A stretch of 17,736 nucleotides of DNA, taken from contig NZVS01000045.1 in the NCBI GenBank assembly GCA_002701555.1, forward strand, positions 1-17,736, read 5' to 3'. The translations under genes and the position numbers were made by a program. Source of the DNA: Alphaproteobacteria bacterium. Its GTDB lineage: Bacteria; Pseudomonadota; Alphaproteobacteria; Micavibrionales; Micavibrionaceae. The notes below the pieces were generated by a model, which was given only the letters and a program-made list of their open reading frames with translations, made no database searches and was not told where the DNA came from. Below are positions 6,636-14,127 of the stretch, piece after piece; positions within the stretch are counted from its first letter, which is position 1; every line of letters begins with the position of its first letter.

Positions 6636-6962
6636 ATGGATAGATTTTCAGCTCTTGCAGAACCTAAGCGCCGCCGCATGATCGAGATAATTGCGGAAAA
6701 AGGGGAGATAACTGCCACGGATATTAGCAAGCAATTTGAAATTAGTGCTCCGGCTGTATCACAGCATCTTAAAGTTCTGCGCAAAGCAAAATTAGTGAAA
6801 ATGGAGAAACGTGCGCAACAGCGCGTATATTCTCTTAACCCTAAAGGCGTCGATGAAATGTGGGAGTGGCTGAGCCAAATGCGGCGATATTGGAATGAAC
6901 GTTTTGACGCGATGGATGCATTACTATTGGATGAATACAACACAATGGAGAAAAAAATATGA
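6636..6962 (+). CDS. ArsR family winged-helix regulator
   Basis: The product (108 residues from ATG 6636) is a metalloregulator-type HTH protein of the ArsR superfamily: FSALAEPKRRRMIEIIAEKGEITATDISKQFEISAPAVSQHLKVLRKAKLVKMEKRAQQRVYSLNP. The recognition helix is around APAVSQHLKVL and the wing around KRAQQRVYSL. It lacks the CxCxC-type metal motif of classical ArsR/SmtB, so it more likely belongs to the group paired with AHSA1/SRPBCC proteins, in which the inducer is usually unknown. The start is ATG 6636; a TTG one codon upstream is also possible. No ribosome binding site precedes either, and the promoter places the mRNA start at the ATG, so a leaderless message is likely. The stop overlaps the next gene's ATG (ATGA), indicating translational coupling. 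Confidence 0.92.
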   Translation: MDRFSALAEPKRRRMIEIIAEKGEITATDISKQFEISAPAVSQHLKVLRKAKLVKMEKRAQQRVYSLNPKGVDEMWEWLSQMRRYWNERFDAMDALLLDEYNTMEKKI

Positions 6963-7471
6963 CGAATATAATACCTGTTGATACGAAACTTGACCTTGTA
7001 CTTAAGCGAGAGTTGAATGTGCCTGTAAGCTTGGTCTGGCGTGGATTAACGGAGCCAGAGTTATTGAAGCAATGGTTTTGTCCTAAACCTTGGGGAGTTT
7101 CCGATTGCCGTCTTGATTTAAGACCTGGCGGGGAATTTTATACAGTCATGCGTGACCCAGACGGTAATGAGTTTCCTAGTACAGGATGTATTTTAGAAGT
7201 TATATCTGAAAAACGTCTGACTTGGACCAGCACTATGGTTACAGATTTTCGTCCGGCGAAGCCAGTTTCAGCAGATGATAAGGAATGTGCAAATATTTCT
7301 ATGACCGCTATAATAAGCATTGAGGCTATCCCGGAAGGCACTGCATACACAGCACACGTAATGCATGCCACACCGGAACAAAGTAAATTGCATGAAGAGA
7401 TGGGCTTTTCTGAAGGGTGGGGAACAACTGTAAAACAGCTTGAAGAATTACTAAATCAAGAAATTGCCTAA
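6959..7471 (+). CDS. AHSA1/SRPBCC domain protein
   Basis: This 170-residue protein has the START-like hydrophobic-cavity fold of the AHSA1 (activator of Hsp90 ATPase 1-like) group. Typical features are an N-terminal strand with LDLVLKRELNVPVSLVWRGLTEPELLKQWFCPKPWGVSDCRLDLRPGGEFYTVM, the RDPDGNEFPSTGCILEVISEKRLTWT block, and a long C-terminal helix EGWGTTVKQLEELL. Bacterial members are thought to bind small hydrophobic ligands, and stand-alone copies next to ArsR regulators are common. No true Hsp90-cochaperone role is implied. The ATG overlaps the arsR stop by four bases, so it is coupled to arsR. Ligand and reaction are unknown. Possible roles are ligand sequestration or detoxification under ArsR control. 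Confidence 0.88.
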   Translation: MTNIIPVDTKLDLVLKRELNVPVSLVWRGLTEPELLKQWFCPKPWGVSDCRLDLRPGGEFYTVMRDPDGNEFPSTGCILEVISEKRLTWTSTMVTDFRPAKPVSADDKECANISMTAIISIEAIPEGTAYTAHVMHATPEQSKLHEEMGFSEGWGTTVKQLEELLNQEIA

Positions 7472-7484
7472 AAAGGAAGTTGAG

Positions 7485-7808
7485 ATGCCAAAATTTATCA
7501 CTATTGGTTATGGAGATCAGGCTGGGTATGAACGCACGCCTCAGGCAATTCGAGATGCAGCCCACAAGCAAGATGAAAAGTTGAGCTCTGAAGGTGCTGT
7601 AATGGGAGTTGCTGGTACTCCTGTGCAGGTTCGCAACCCAGAAGGGGCGAAGCTAGAGATAACAGAAGGATCATTCTTATCTGCAGATTTACCAATAGCA
7701 GGTTTTGCAGTTATCGAGGCAAACAATTTGCAAGAAGCTATCGAGAAGGTGTCTGAAGTTCCTTGTGCGGTAGCCCATGGTGTAGTAGAGATTTGGCCAT
7801 TGAAATAA
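7485..7808 (+). CDS. YCII-related domain protein
   Basis: The 107-residue product resembles the YCII/DGPF family, small alpha/beta ferredoxin-like proteins of unclear enzymatic role. Visible features are an N-terminal strand KFITIGYGDQAG, a helix with His27 in AAHKQDEKLSSEGAV, a central GTPVQVR, and a C-terminal helix-strand ANNLQEAIEKVSEVPCAVAHGVVEIWPL. I chose ATG 7485 because AGGAAG lies about six bases upstream. A TTG at 7464 inside the preceding gene would add seven residues without support. It begins 13 bp after the AHSA1 stop, so it is most likely the third gene of the ArsR-controlled cassette. ArsR/AHSA1/YCII combinations recur in bacteria, but the pathway is not established. Confidence 0.85.
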   Translation: MPKFITIGYGDQAGYERTPQAIRDAAHKQDEKLSSEGAVMGVAGTPVQVRNPEGAKLEITEGSFLSADLPIAGFAVIEANNLQEAIEKVSEVPCAVAHGVVEIWPLK

Positions 7809-7927
7809 AAATTGAACATTTTTCTGCAATTATGGTTTTTAAAAATTCTGTTTTTTAACGACTGAAAATAGATGTTGAGGATTATTCTTCGTTTTTAAGG
7901 TAAAATATAACAGATAGTGAAAAGCTT

Positions 7928-8353
7928 ATGGCCCATAACCTTTTTCATGAAAAGAAGGTGCTGCAAAGTGTTGTTTTCCTAGCATCTCTCGTACCTATTA
8001 TAGCAGGCATTTCAGGCGTTTTGCAGGGTACAGGGATGGTAGAACCTGTAGCTGACATTTCCTTAAACAGTCATGTTAGGTATCTTTCAGGACTTTTACT
8101 AGCAATAGGGGCAGGTTTTGCTATATGCATTCCCCATATCGAGCGTAAGACGAACCTTTTCACTTTACTAACATGCATAGTGTTTGTTGGTGGCTTGGCC
8201 CGCCTGTTATCCGTCACGTTTGATGGCTTGCCAGACAAGCCTATGTTGTTCGGTCTTTTTATGGAGTTATTCCTAACGCCTGTTCTATGCTTTTGGCAAA
8301 GGCGTATTGCCGAAAAAATTCCATTTCATAAAAAATATAGTGGTGAGCAATAA
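7928..8353 (+). CDS. Four-helix membrane protein, DUF4345-like
   Basis: This 141-residue hydrophobic protein shows four probable membrane helices: about residues 14-33, 50-70, 77-98 and 105-124. A basic C-terminal tail, KKYSGEQ, follows. The pattern S-x-x-R-Y-L-S-G-L-L-L-A-I-G, then I-P-H-I-E-R-K-T-N-L-F-T-L-L, then G-G-L-A-R-L-L-S, and the terminal M-E-L-F-L-T-P-V-L-C-F-W-Q-R-R, resembles DUF4345 inner-membrane proteins of unknown function. The 119-bp gap from the YCII gene contains TAAAAT/TATAAC -10-like sequences but no clear -35, so it may have its own promoter or belong to the ArsR cassette. The start ATG is preceded by GTGAAAAG, a modest ribosome binding site. Confidence 0.78.
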   Translation: MAHNLFHEKKVLQSVVFLASLVPIIAGISGVLQGTGMVEPVADISLNSHVRYLSGLLLAIGAGFAICIPHIERKTNLFTLLTCIVFVGGLARLLSVTFDGLPDKPMLFGLFMELFLTPVLCFWQRRIAEKIPFHKKYSGEQ

Positions 8354-8363
8354 AAATAGTTGG

Positions 8364-8398
8364 GGTATTATGATACCACATAATCAAATATATTGATT
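8364..8398. repeat. Two adjacent inverted repeats in the gap before rplM
   Basis: GGTAT/ATACC (8364-8368 and 8373-8377, loop TATG) is followed by AATCAA/TTGATT (8382-8387 and 8393-8398, spacer ATATA). They lie 11-45 bp after the DUF4345 gene. Neither has a T tract, so they are weak terminators at best. They may mark the 3' end of the upstream transcript or an operator. Confidence 0.3.
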
Positions 8399-8436
8399 TA
8401 ATTGAAAAAAATAATCTGTCTACCTCAAAAAAGATG

Positions 8437-8466
8437 TTGACGTTCAGGTTTAAATTATGACATATA
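8437..8466 (+). promoter_or_regulatory. Candidate promoter for rplM-rpsI
   Basis: TTGACG (8437-8442) is followed 18 bp later by CATATA (8461-8466), about 60 bp upstream of the rplM start. That leaves a leader of roughly 50 bases. The ribosome binding site AAGGA lies nine bases before the ATG. The call was made by eye. Confidence 0.45.
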
Positions 8467-8526
8467 AACGCTGTCTTTTAAAAATTTAGGACGTCTTAGA
8501 AAACGTGACAAAAAAAGGAATAAGTC

Positions 8527-8988
8527 ATGAAAACATATTCAGCAAAACCAGCAGATATTGAGAAGAAATGGCTTCTCGTAGATGCTGAAGGTGTGACGCT
8601 GGGGCGTCTAGCCTCTCAAATTGCGCTTCGCCTTCGTGGTAAGCACAAGCCCATGTTCACCCCATCACAAGATTGTGGTGATAATGTTATCGTCATCAAT
8701 GCCGAAAAGGTTCGCTTGACTGGTAAAAAACGTAATGATGATCAATTTTACTGGCACACAGGCTATCCAGGTGGAATAAAAAGCCGCAGTAAAGGCGAAA
8801 TTCTTGATGGTGCGCATCCTGAGCGAGTTGTTCAAAAAGCCGTTGAGCGTATGTTGCCACGTGGCCCAATGGGACGCAAGGTAATGGGTAATCTGCGCGT
8901 ATACGCAGGTACTGATCACCCTCACGAAGCACAAAATCCTGAAGTGCTGGATATGGCAGCACTCAACCCAAAAAATAAAAGGGGTTAA
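8527..8988 (+). CDS. rplM: 50S ribosomal protein L13
   Basis: uL13 is an early-assembly protein of the large ribosomal subunit. The 153-residue product matches the family throughout: KTYSAKPADIEKKWLLVDAEGVTLGRLASQIALRLRGKHKP near the start, NAEKVRLTGKK in the middle, the YWHTGYPGGIKS signature around residues 75-86, and VERMLPRGPMGRKVMGNLRVYAGTDHPHEAQ near 107-137. The length equals the usual alphaproteobacterial form. An AAGGA ribosome binding site sits nine bases upstream of ATG. rpsI follows after 3 bp, the universal bacterial pairing, so the two are one operon. Confidence 0.98.
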   Translation: MKTYSAKPADIEKKWLLVDAEGVTLGRLASQIALRLRGKHKPMFTPSQDCGDNVIVINAEKVRLTGKKRNDDQFYWHTGYPGGIKSRSKGEILDGAHPERVVQKAVERMLPRGPMGRKVMGNLRVYAGTDHPHEAQNPEVLDMAALNPKNKRG

Positions 8989-8991
8989 TCC

Positions 8992-9537
8992 ATGGTAAAA
9001 TCAAAAGAAGAAAAATTGACTGATCTTAATGCTCTGGGCGAAGCAATTGCCGAACAAGCAAAGCCGACAGATCCAAAAGACAAAGTTACAACAGAAAAAG
9101 CTGAGCCTGTTTCTGAAACAACTGAAAAGAAAGAATCTGTTAAAGATGATCTGGGCCGTTCATATGCTACTGGCCGTCGTAAAGACGCAGTTGCCCGTGT
9201 TTGGATTAAGCCCGGTAAAGGTAAAGTTGTTGTAAATGGTAAAGAGCAAGAAAACTACTTTGGCCGTAAAACACACTTGCTTATTATTAATCAGCCTTTC
9301 CTGATCACAGGGCGTGTAGGCCAGTTTGATGTTATGTGTACTGTTAAAGGTGGAGGGTTATCTGGACAAGCCGGTGCACTTCGTCACGGTATTTCCCGCG
9401 CATTAGAAAATTACGAGCCTGATCTTCGTCCTTCACTGAAGGCAGCTGGTATGCTTACACGTGATGCACGTGTTGTTGAGCGTAAGAAGGTTGGTCTTCA
9501 TAAAGCGCGTCGCTCCAAGCAGTGGGCCAAGCGTTAA
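8992..9537 (+). CDS. rpsI: 30S ribosomal protein S9 with charged N-terminal extension
   Basis: uS9 lies on the head of the small subunit, and its C-terminal tail reaches the P-site tRNA. The conserved core starts at about residue 58 with YATGRRKDAVARVWIKPGKGK. It continues through VKGGGLSGQAGALRHGISRAL and ends in the basic tail RDARVVERKKVGLHKARRSKQWAKR, which ends in Lys-Arg as expected. At 181 residues it is about 50 longer than E. coli S9. The extra N-terminus is Lys/Glu/Thr-rich and likely disordered. Moderate N-terminal extensions are common in alphaproteobacterial S9. The start ATG is supported by AAGGGG about seven bases upstream. A strong terminator follows. Confidence 0.97.
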   Translation: MVKSKEEKLTDLNALGEAIAEQAKPTDPKDKVTTEKAEPVSETTEKKESVKDDLGRSYATGRRKDAVARVWIKPGKGKVVVNGKEQENYFGRKTHLLIINQPFLITGRVGQFDVMCTVKGGGLSGQAGALRHGISRALENYEPDLRPSLKAAGMLTRDARVVERKKVGLHKARRSKQWAKR

Positions 9538-9565
9538 ACTTCTCGAAGTTTCTATATTCTATTAC

Positions 9566-9593
9566 AAAAAACCGGCCTTATGGTCGGTTTTTT
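9566..9593 (+). terminator. Rho-independent terminator of the rplM-rpsI operon
   Basis: AAAAAACCGGCC (9566-9577) pairs with GGTCGGTTTTTT (9582-9593) around a TTAT tetraloop. The 12-bp stem contains one G-T wobble. The descending arm ends in six T residues. It lies 29 bp after the rpsI stop. The A-rich ascending arm suggests it may also work for transcription arriving from the other side. Confidence 0.92.
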
Positions 9594-9675
9594 ATTGCCT
9601 ATATCGAGTTTAAATATTTAACTTGTAAATAATCTTAAGTCTTGCTACAGGTTTTCTTAACTAAGGGAGATCTTT

Positions 9676-10410
9676 ATGCAAGATAATACAAAAAACCTGA
9701 TAAATCAGGATGAAGTCGAATTGATTTTAAAGCTTTTTACGGACAATGTTCGTTCAGAGCTCATTCCATCAGATAACTTTATTTTTACGCAGAGATATTT
9801 TGAGACAGGACAGGCAGATGGCCTTCGGGCAACTAGCCTAAAGATGTTTTCCGACAAGATATCCCGTGAAGCTATTACGGCGCATAAAGCCCATTTAAAT
9901 ATCGTATGCGACTGCCTTGAATCTTCCTTATCAAAAAAACATGAGGATGATGGTACACAAAAATCTCAACAAGGTTTCAGTGGCTACATCTCTGGCTCAG
10001 GTATGGTGGAAAGCGGGTCTCATTTGTCGAGTGAGTTCTCACAAGTGGAGATGTCTTCAGCTTTAAGCGTTGCTACGTCTCAAATTAGACAGATAATGCC
10101 GATATTTCTCGAAAGGTTGAAAACAGCTATACAAAATAACTGTCTTGATAGTGCCGAAAATATTGACCCTCACGTTCTGTCCTTGAAGTCTGATATTTTT
10201 GAAGATGTGAGCGGCGTGATGCAAGGTGTGTTGACCAAGCTTCCCCTATTGCACGAAAACGATGTAAAGCAGAAAGCATACAAGCTTGCAGAGCAGAATT
10301 TCATAAATCAATGGATAGCTTCCGTAATGTACAGCGGACCACAAACAGAGCGAAGCTATTCCATGCCAGTGGATGGAGAGACAGCTCCAAACGTTATTCC
10401 GCTGTTTTAA
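9676..10410 (+). CDS. Hypothetical protein next to phaC
   Basis: I do not recognise this 244-residue protein. A strong ribosome binding site (AAGGGAG, 9663-9669 region) precedes ATG 9676, which supports a real gene. It is soluble, mixed in charge, and mostly helical in appearance. A Ser/Gly-rich linker at about residues 98-130 (GYISGSGMVESGSHLSSEF) separates an N-terminal helical part (1-90) from a C-terminal helical part (130-225). There is no signal peptide or membrane segment. It ends with VIPLF and overlaps the 3' end of the convergent phaC by 17 bp. A link to PHA granules is possible only by position; the protein does not show an obvious phasin pattern. Confidence 0.72.
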   Translation: MQDNTKNLINQDEVELILKLFTDNVRSELIPSDNFIFTQRYFETGQADGLRATSLKMFSDKISREAITAHKAHLNIVCDCLESSLSKKHEDDGTQKSQQGFSGYISGSGMVESGSHLSSEFSQVEMSSALSVATSQIRQIMPIFLERLKTAIQNNCLDSAENIDPHVLSLKSDIFEDVSGVMQGVLTKLPLLHENDVKQKAYKLAEQNFINQWIASVMYSGPQTERSYSMPVDGETAPNVIPLF

Positions 10411-12262
10411 CCTTATTTTTCTTTGCCTGCCTATTTTGCACGTAACTTCCGGGAGCAGGCTCAATTATTTTGAGCGAACCATCTTCCGGGTTGCGAGCAG
10501 AAACTTTTTTACCTGTGTATGGTGATAACCATTCTTGCCAGTCGCTCCACCATGATCCGTTTTGATAGTCAGCTTTGTTGAGCCATTCTTCTGCTGTCAA
10601 CTCGCCAAGTGTCTCTCCGTGCCAGAAACCATATTTATTCTTTAACGGTGGATTGATCACGCCTGCAACATGCCCTGATGCGGAAAGTGTGAATTTAATA
10701 TCTGCATTTTCAAGGCATTTTTGGCCATTATATGTGCTGGCCCATGGTGCAATATGATCATCTTTGCAAGAAAGAAAATAACATGGTGTTTTAATTTTCG
10801 ACAAATCAATGTTTTCATCGCCTATCTCTAAAGCATTTTTTTTGCACAACAGGTTGTCGCGGTACATGTTGCGCAGATAAAATTTATGCATAGCTGCCGG
10901 CATATTTGTGGAATCATCATTCCAGTAAAGCAGATCGAAAGGAAATGGATCCTTGCCAAGCATGTAATTATTGACAATAAAAGACCAGATCAGATCGCCT
11001 GACCTTAATATGTTGAATGTATTTTGTAAGGAGGCTGAATCCAGGTATCCCATATCGTCGATTTTGTTTTCCAGAATTTTTAGCTGTCCCTCATTGAGGA
11101 AAAGGCTTAGATCGCCGGCATTTTCAAAATCGATCAGTGTTGTAAAAAATGTAGCTGATTTTATAAAGCTTTCTTCGCCTTTTGCGGCGAGATAAGAAAG
11201 AGTGGTTGCCAGAAGTGTTCCTCCGATACAATAGCCAACAGCATTAACTTGTTTTGTGTCAGTTTGTGTCCGAATTTGTTTGCAGGCCTCAAGCACGCCG
11301 TCTTTCATGTAGTCCTCAAAATCTGTTCCGGCATAAGACTTATCCGGGTTGACCCACGAAATAATAAAAACCGTATGCCCTTGATCGACGGCCCATTTAA
11401 TAAGGGAGTTTTCTGGCTTCATATCCAGAATATAATATTTATTTATCCATGGAGGGACGAATAATAAAGGCGTTTCGAAACTTTGCTTCGTGCTTGGGGA
11501 ATACTGAATAAGTTGCATCATTCTGTTCTGATAGACAACTTTCCCCGGCGTTGTTGCAAGGTTTTCACCTACTTTAAAGGCGGAGTAATCAGTTTTGCTT
11601 ATTCTGAAATTTTCGCCCTCATTACCTAAATCATTTATAAGGTTCTTCAGCCCATCTATCAAATTTTGACCGTTGGTTTCCAACGTAGCATTTAAAATTT
11701 CAGGATTAGTCATGAAGTAATTGGAGGGGGAAAGGGCGTCCGTATATTGTCTGGCTGCAAATTCCAGCCGGCGCTTTTCTTCTGCGGTTAATCCTTTTGT
11801 TTTTTCGACTAGATCCATAATCCAGTCACAACTAACCAAATAAGTCTGTTTGATTATATTAAAAGCAATATTTTCTTGCCAAGAGGGGTCTTTAAAACGC
11901 TTGTCTTTGGATCTGGTTTCTTTTTCCTCTGTTGCCGTTTCGTTACCCAAAAATATCTGATAGTTTTTTTGCCAGATGTTATTCATCCTATCCAGATAAT
12001 CTATCTGTGCTTTTGCGAAGCGCTCCGGGTCATTAAAGAGGTTCAGCCAGAATTCTGAAAGAGCTTCGTTAAATTTAAAAGGGTCCGCGCTATTAAGGGT
12101 TACAAAGTCGTTTAAGGTCTTAGTCCAGGCATTTTGGAGTAATGGCATGCCCTGCTCGAGAACCTCCAGATAATTTTTGGAAAAAGCGACCGGGTCAAAG
12201 TTTAAAGCCTTTTCTTTCGAGGTCTTGTCTGATTTCATACCTTTTCCAGCGTTCTTTCTCAT
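10394..12262 (-). CDS. phaC: Class I poly(3-hydroxyalkanoate) synthase
   Basis: PhaC polymerises (R)-3-hydroxyacyl-CoA into polyester on the surface of intracellular granules. The 622-residue length fits class I enzymes. The lipase-like box GYCIGG holds nucleophile Cys345; Asp502 in CKDDHIAPW and His531 in ASGHVAGVINPP complete the triad. The N-terminal PhaC_N region (about residues 60-230) and the PPWINKYYILD and VFIISWVNP blocks are typical. The start is uncertain. ATG 12262 gives the longest form. ATG 12238 (residue 9, MKSDKTSK) follows a purine-rich GGAAAAGG and may be the real start. No phaA, phaB, phaR or phasin gene is visible in the window, so monomer supply must be encoded elsewhere. 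It is divergent from the lipoprotein gene and convergent with the hypothetical 244-residue protein. Confidence 0.96.
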   Translation of the reverse strand: MRKNAGKGMKSDKTSKEKALNFDPVAFSKNYLEVLEQGMPLLQNAWTKTLNDFVTLNSADPFKFNEALSEFWLNLFNDPERFAKAQIDYLDRMNNIWQKNYQIFLGNETATEEKETRSKDKRFKDPSWQENIAFNIIKQTYLVSCDWIMDLVEKTKGLTAEEKRRLEFAARQYTDALSPSNYFMTNPEILNATLETNGQNLIDGLKNLINDLGNEGENFRISKTDYSAFKVGENLATTPGKVVYQNRMMQLIQYSPSTKQSFETPLLFVPPWINKYYILDMKPENSLIKWAVDQGHTVFIISWVNPDKSYAGTDFEDYMKDGVLEACKQIRTQTDTKQVNAVGYCIGGTLLATTLSYLAAKGEESFIKSATFFTTLIDFENAGDLSLFLNEGQLKILENKIDDMGYLDSASLQNTFNILRSGDLIWSFIVNNYMLGKDPFPFDLLYWNDDSTNMPAAMHKFYLRNMYRDNLLCKKNALEIGDENIDLSKIKTPCYFLSCKDDHIAPWASTYNGQKCLENADIKFTLSASGHVAGVINPPLKNKYGFWHGETLGELTAEEWLNKADYQNGSWWSDWQEWLSPYTGKKVSARNPEDGSLKIIEPAPGSYVQNRQAKKNKVKTAE

Positions 12263-12340
12263 TGTGTCTTGTCACTCATGGTACTTATCTGCTAATAAAC
12301 AACGTGTATAACAGTTTTAAAAACACCCGGGAATTATTTA

Positions 12341-12967
12341 ATGTATTTTCGTTGTAAATCTATAGCACTGCTAACAGGCTTTTTAATGCTTGCGGGATGT
12401 CAGGCTAATAATACGGCCAAAGTTAATAGCGGTTCTCAAATAGAAACTTCTCAAAAGCCTGCATATGACACGGTCTCGATGGCTATGCAAAGCAATGATG
12501 ACAGCGTACAGATTTTTGCTTTAGACGGCGAGGGTGTGCAATCCTATGATCCCATGGCTAATACTTCTTACTCCGAACAGCAGTCAATAGAAGTGGCAGA
12601 CACTTATGCAGATGGCGGCGTTATGGTCTATTCCCTAGAGGAAAGTTTGCCTCCTCAAACCAGACAAACCACATCCTTACCGTCCGATATTCCTCAATCG
12701 GCCGCTACTGTTGCAAGAGTAGAAGCTGTTCCTGTTGATGAAATCAAGGCCATGCGCCCTATGCCGAGACAGAATTACCCATCTCCGTTTGTAACAATTC
12801 AAGATGACACTTTGACAGCCCCTGAGAGAAAGGTCATAACAATGACCGCGGTCACTGAAGTAGACGAGCCGACAGAGAGTGTACAGGGCTATGGTAAAAC
12901 TTTTCCTGTTCTAAGCTCAAAAGGTGCGGCCAACCCCCTTGAGGGGCCCGTCATGACGGCACCATAA
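12341..12967 (+). CDS. Putative lipoprotein of unknown function
   Basis: The 208-residue product begins MYFRCKSIALLTGFLMLAGC, a short signal peptide with lipobox LAGC and lipidation Cys20 followed by Gln at +2. This predicts a lipid-anchored protein exported through Sec and signal peptidase II. The mature part is low-complexity, rich in Ser, Thr, Gln, Pro and acidic residues, and shows no domain I know; PMPRQNYPSPF near residue 140 is proline-rich. It looks largely disordered. Its stop (12965-12967) is one base before the glpX ATG, so the two may be co-transcribed. A TATAAC box at 12307-12312 in the 78-bp divergent gap to phaC could be its -10, with a poor -35. GGGAA about eight bases upstream supports the ATG. 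Confidence 0.8.
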   Translation: MYFRCKSIALLTGFLMLAGCQANNTAKVNSGSQIETSQKPAYDTVSMAMQSNDDSVQIFALDGEGVQSYDPMANTSYSEQQSIEVADTYADGGVMVYSLEESLPPQTRQTTSLPSDIPQSAATVARVEAVPVDEIKAMRPMPRQNYPSPFVTIQDDTLTAPERKVITMTAVTEVDEPTESVQGYGKTFPVLSSKGAANPLEGPVMTAP

Positions 12968-12968
12968 T

Positions 12969-13991
12969 ATGACACAGACGGCTTTTAAGACATCTGAGAA
13001 TAAAGAAACCTTCACCATGGATCGTAACCTTGCCCTTGAGGTTGTTCGCGTGACAGAAGCCGCCGCGTTGTCCGCATCCCGCGAGGTCGGGCGCGGTGAT
13101 GAGAAAGCAGCTGATAAGGCCGCCGTGGATTCCATGCGTTCAGCTCTAAACTCATTATCTATAAAGGGTCGCGTAGTCATCGGTGAAGGGGAGCGCGATG
13201 AGGCTCCTATGCTTTATATAGGTGAAGAGGTCGGAACAGGCGAAGGACCTCATGTGGATATCGCTCTTGATCCTCTTGAAGGTACTACAATTACCGCAAA
13301 AGGTGGTCAAAACGCAATGGCCGTTATTGCTATGGCAGATGAAAACGGTTTTTTAAATGCGCCTGATACATATATGGAGAAACTGGCTGTTGGGCCGGGT
13401 ATATCGCTTGATGCGGAAGATTTGGATGCGCCTGTAGAAAATGTTCTGAAAAAAGTTGCGAGGCAAAAACAGATTTCTATGGAAGACCTGATGGTCTGTG
13501 TTCTTGACCGTCCTCGCCATGAAGAGGTTATACGAAAAGTTCGTGAAGCGGGTGCAAGAATAACCCTTATACAGGATGGGGATGTCGCGGCAGTAATTGC
13601 GGCAACGAAGGCAGATAAAGGCATCGACGTTTACATGGGTACGGGCGGGGCACCTGAAGGGGTGCTTGCCGCCGCCGCACTTAAATGTACAGGCGGACAA
13701 ATTCTTGGCAGATTGGTTTTCAGAAATGAAGACGAAAAAAGCCGCGCTGACAAATGGGGGATAACGGATTATAAAAAAATATATACAATCAATGACTTGG
13801 CTCCATCTGATAATGTAATGTTTGCGGCAACTGGTGTGACGGATGGCACAATGTTGAGGGGTGTAAGGCGCTATTCTGGTGGTGCGACGACTCATTCGCT
13901 AGTGATGCGTTCCAAATCAGGTACTATGCGTGAAATTGTGGCGACACACAATTTTGACCGTAAAACAGGATTTTACGGTGCAGCGGATTAG
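12969..13991 (+). CDS. glpX: Class II fructose-1,6-bisphosphatase
   Basis: GlpX removes the 1-phosphate of fructose-1,6-bisphosphate in gluconeogenesis, using a divalent metal in the cytoplasm. Family landmarks are MDRNLALEVVRVTEAAALSAS (17-37), GRGDEKAADKAAVDSMR (41-57), the metal-binding GEGERDEAPMLYIGE (72-86), the DPLEGTT motif (101-107), GIDVYMGTGGAPEGVLAAAAL and the C-terminal YSGGATTHSLVMRSKSGTMR. The 340-residue length includes 16 residues before the usual MDRNLALE start, so ATG 13017 could be the true start. ATG 12969 is directly coupled to the lipoprotein stop. The glpX-recJ order is familiar in alphaproteobacteria, where a homoserine dehydrogenase gene often precedes; here a lipoprotein and phaC stand in that place. 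Confidence 0.96.
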   Translation: MTQTAFKTSENKETFTMDRNLALEVVRVTEAAALSASREVGRGDEKAADKAAVDSMRSALNSLSIKGRVVIGEGERDEAPMLYIGEEVGTGEGPHVDIALDPLEGTTITAKGGQNAMAVIAMADENGFLNAPDTYMEKLAVGPGISLDAEDLDAPVENVLKKVARQKQISMEDLMVCVLDRPRHEEVIRKVREAGARITLIQDGDVAAVIAATKADKGIDVYMGTGGAPEGVLAAAALKCTGGQILGRLVFRNEDEKSRADKWGITDYKKIYTINDLAPSDNVMFAATGVTDGTMLRGVRRYSGGATTHSLVMRSKSGTMREIVATHNFDRKTGFYGAAD

Positions 13992-14072
13992 GGGTCATCG
14001 ATTCCCTCACAGCTTTTTATCCTCTTAGGGTACAAATTTCTGGTTTTTTCATAAAAATTTTTTCACTATGTT

Positions 14073-14127
14073 ACCTCTCCGATTTGTGGTGCGCCAGCAA
14101 AGGGAGTACAATGAGAGGTACTCATTG
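14073..14127 (+). promoter_or_regulatory. Set of mutually exclusive hairpins upstream of recJ
   Basis: Three perfect stems share bases. ACCTCTC (14073-14079) pairs with GAGAGGT (14113-14119). GAGTAC (14104-14109) pairs with GTACTC (14118-14123). CAATGAG (14109-14115) pairs with CTCATTG (14121-14127) around AGGTA. They cannot form together. They cover the Shine-Dalgarno-like AGGGAG (14101-14106) and an ATG at 14111. This resembles an attenuator or translational switch, but each stem is only 6-7 bp, so chance is not excluded. Confidence 0.35.

Noticed and set aside
13353..13895. 180-codon open frame on the minus strand
   Set aside because: It lies wholly antisense to glpX, which has clear family motifs. 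The translation is Cys/Arg/Phe-rich with no domain and no ribosome binding site.
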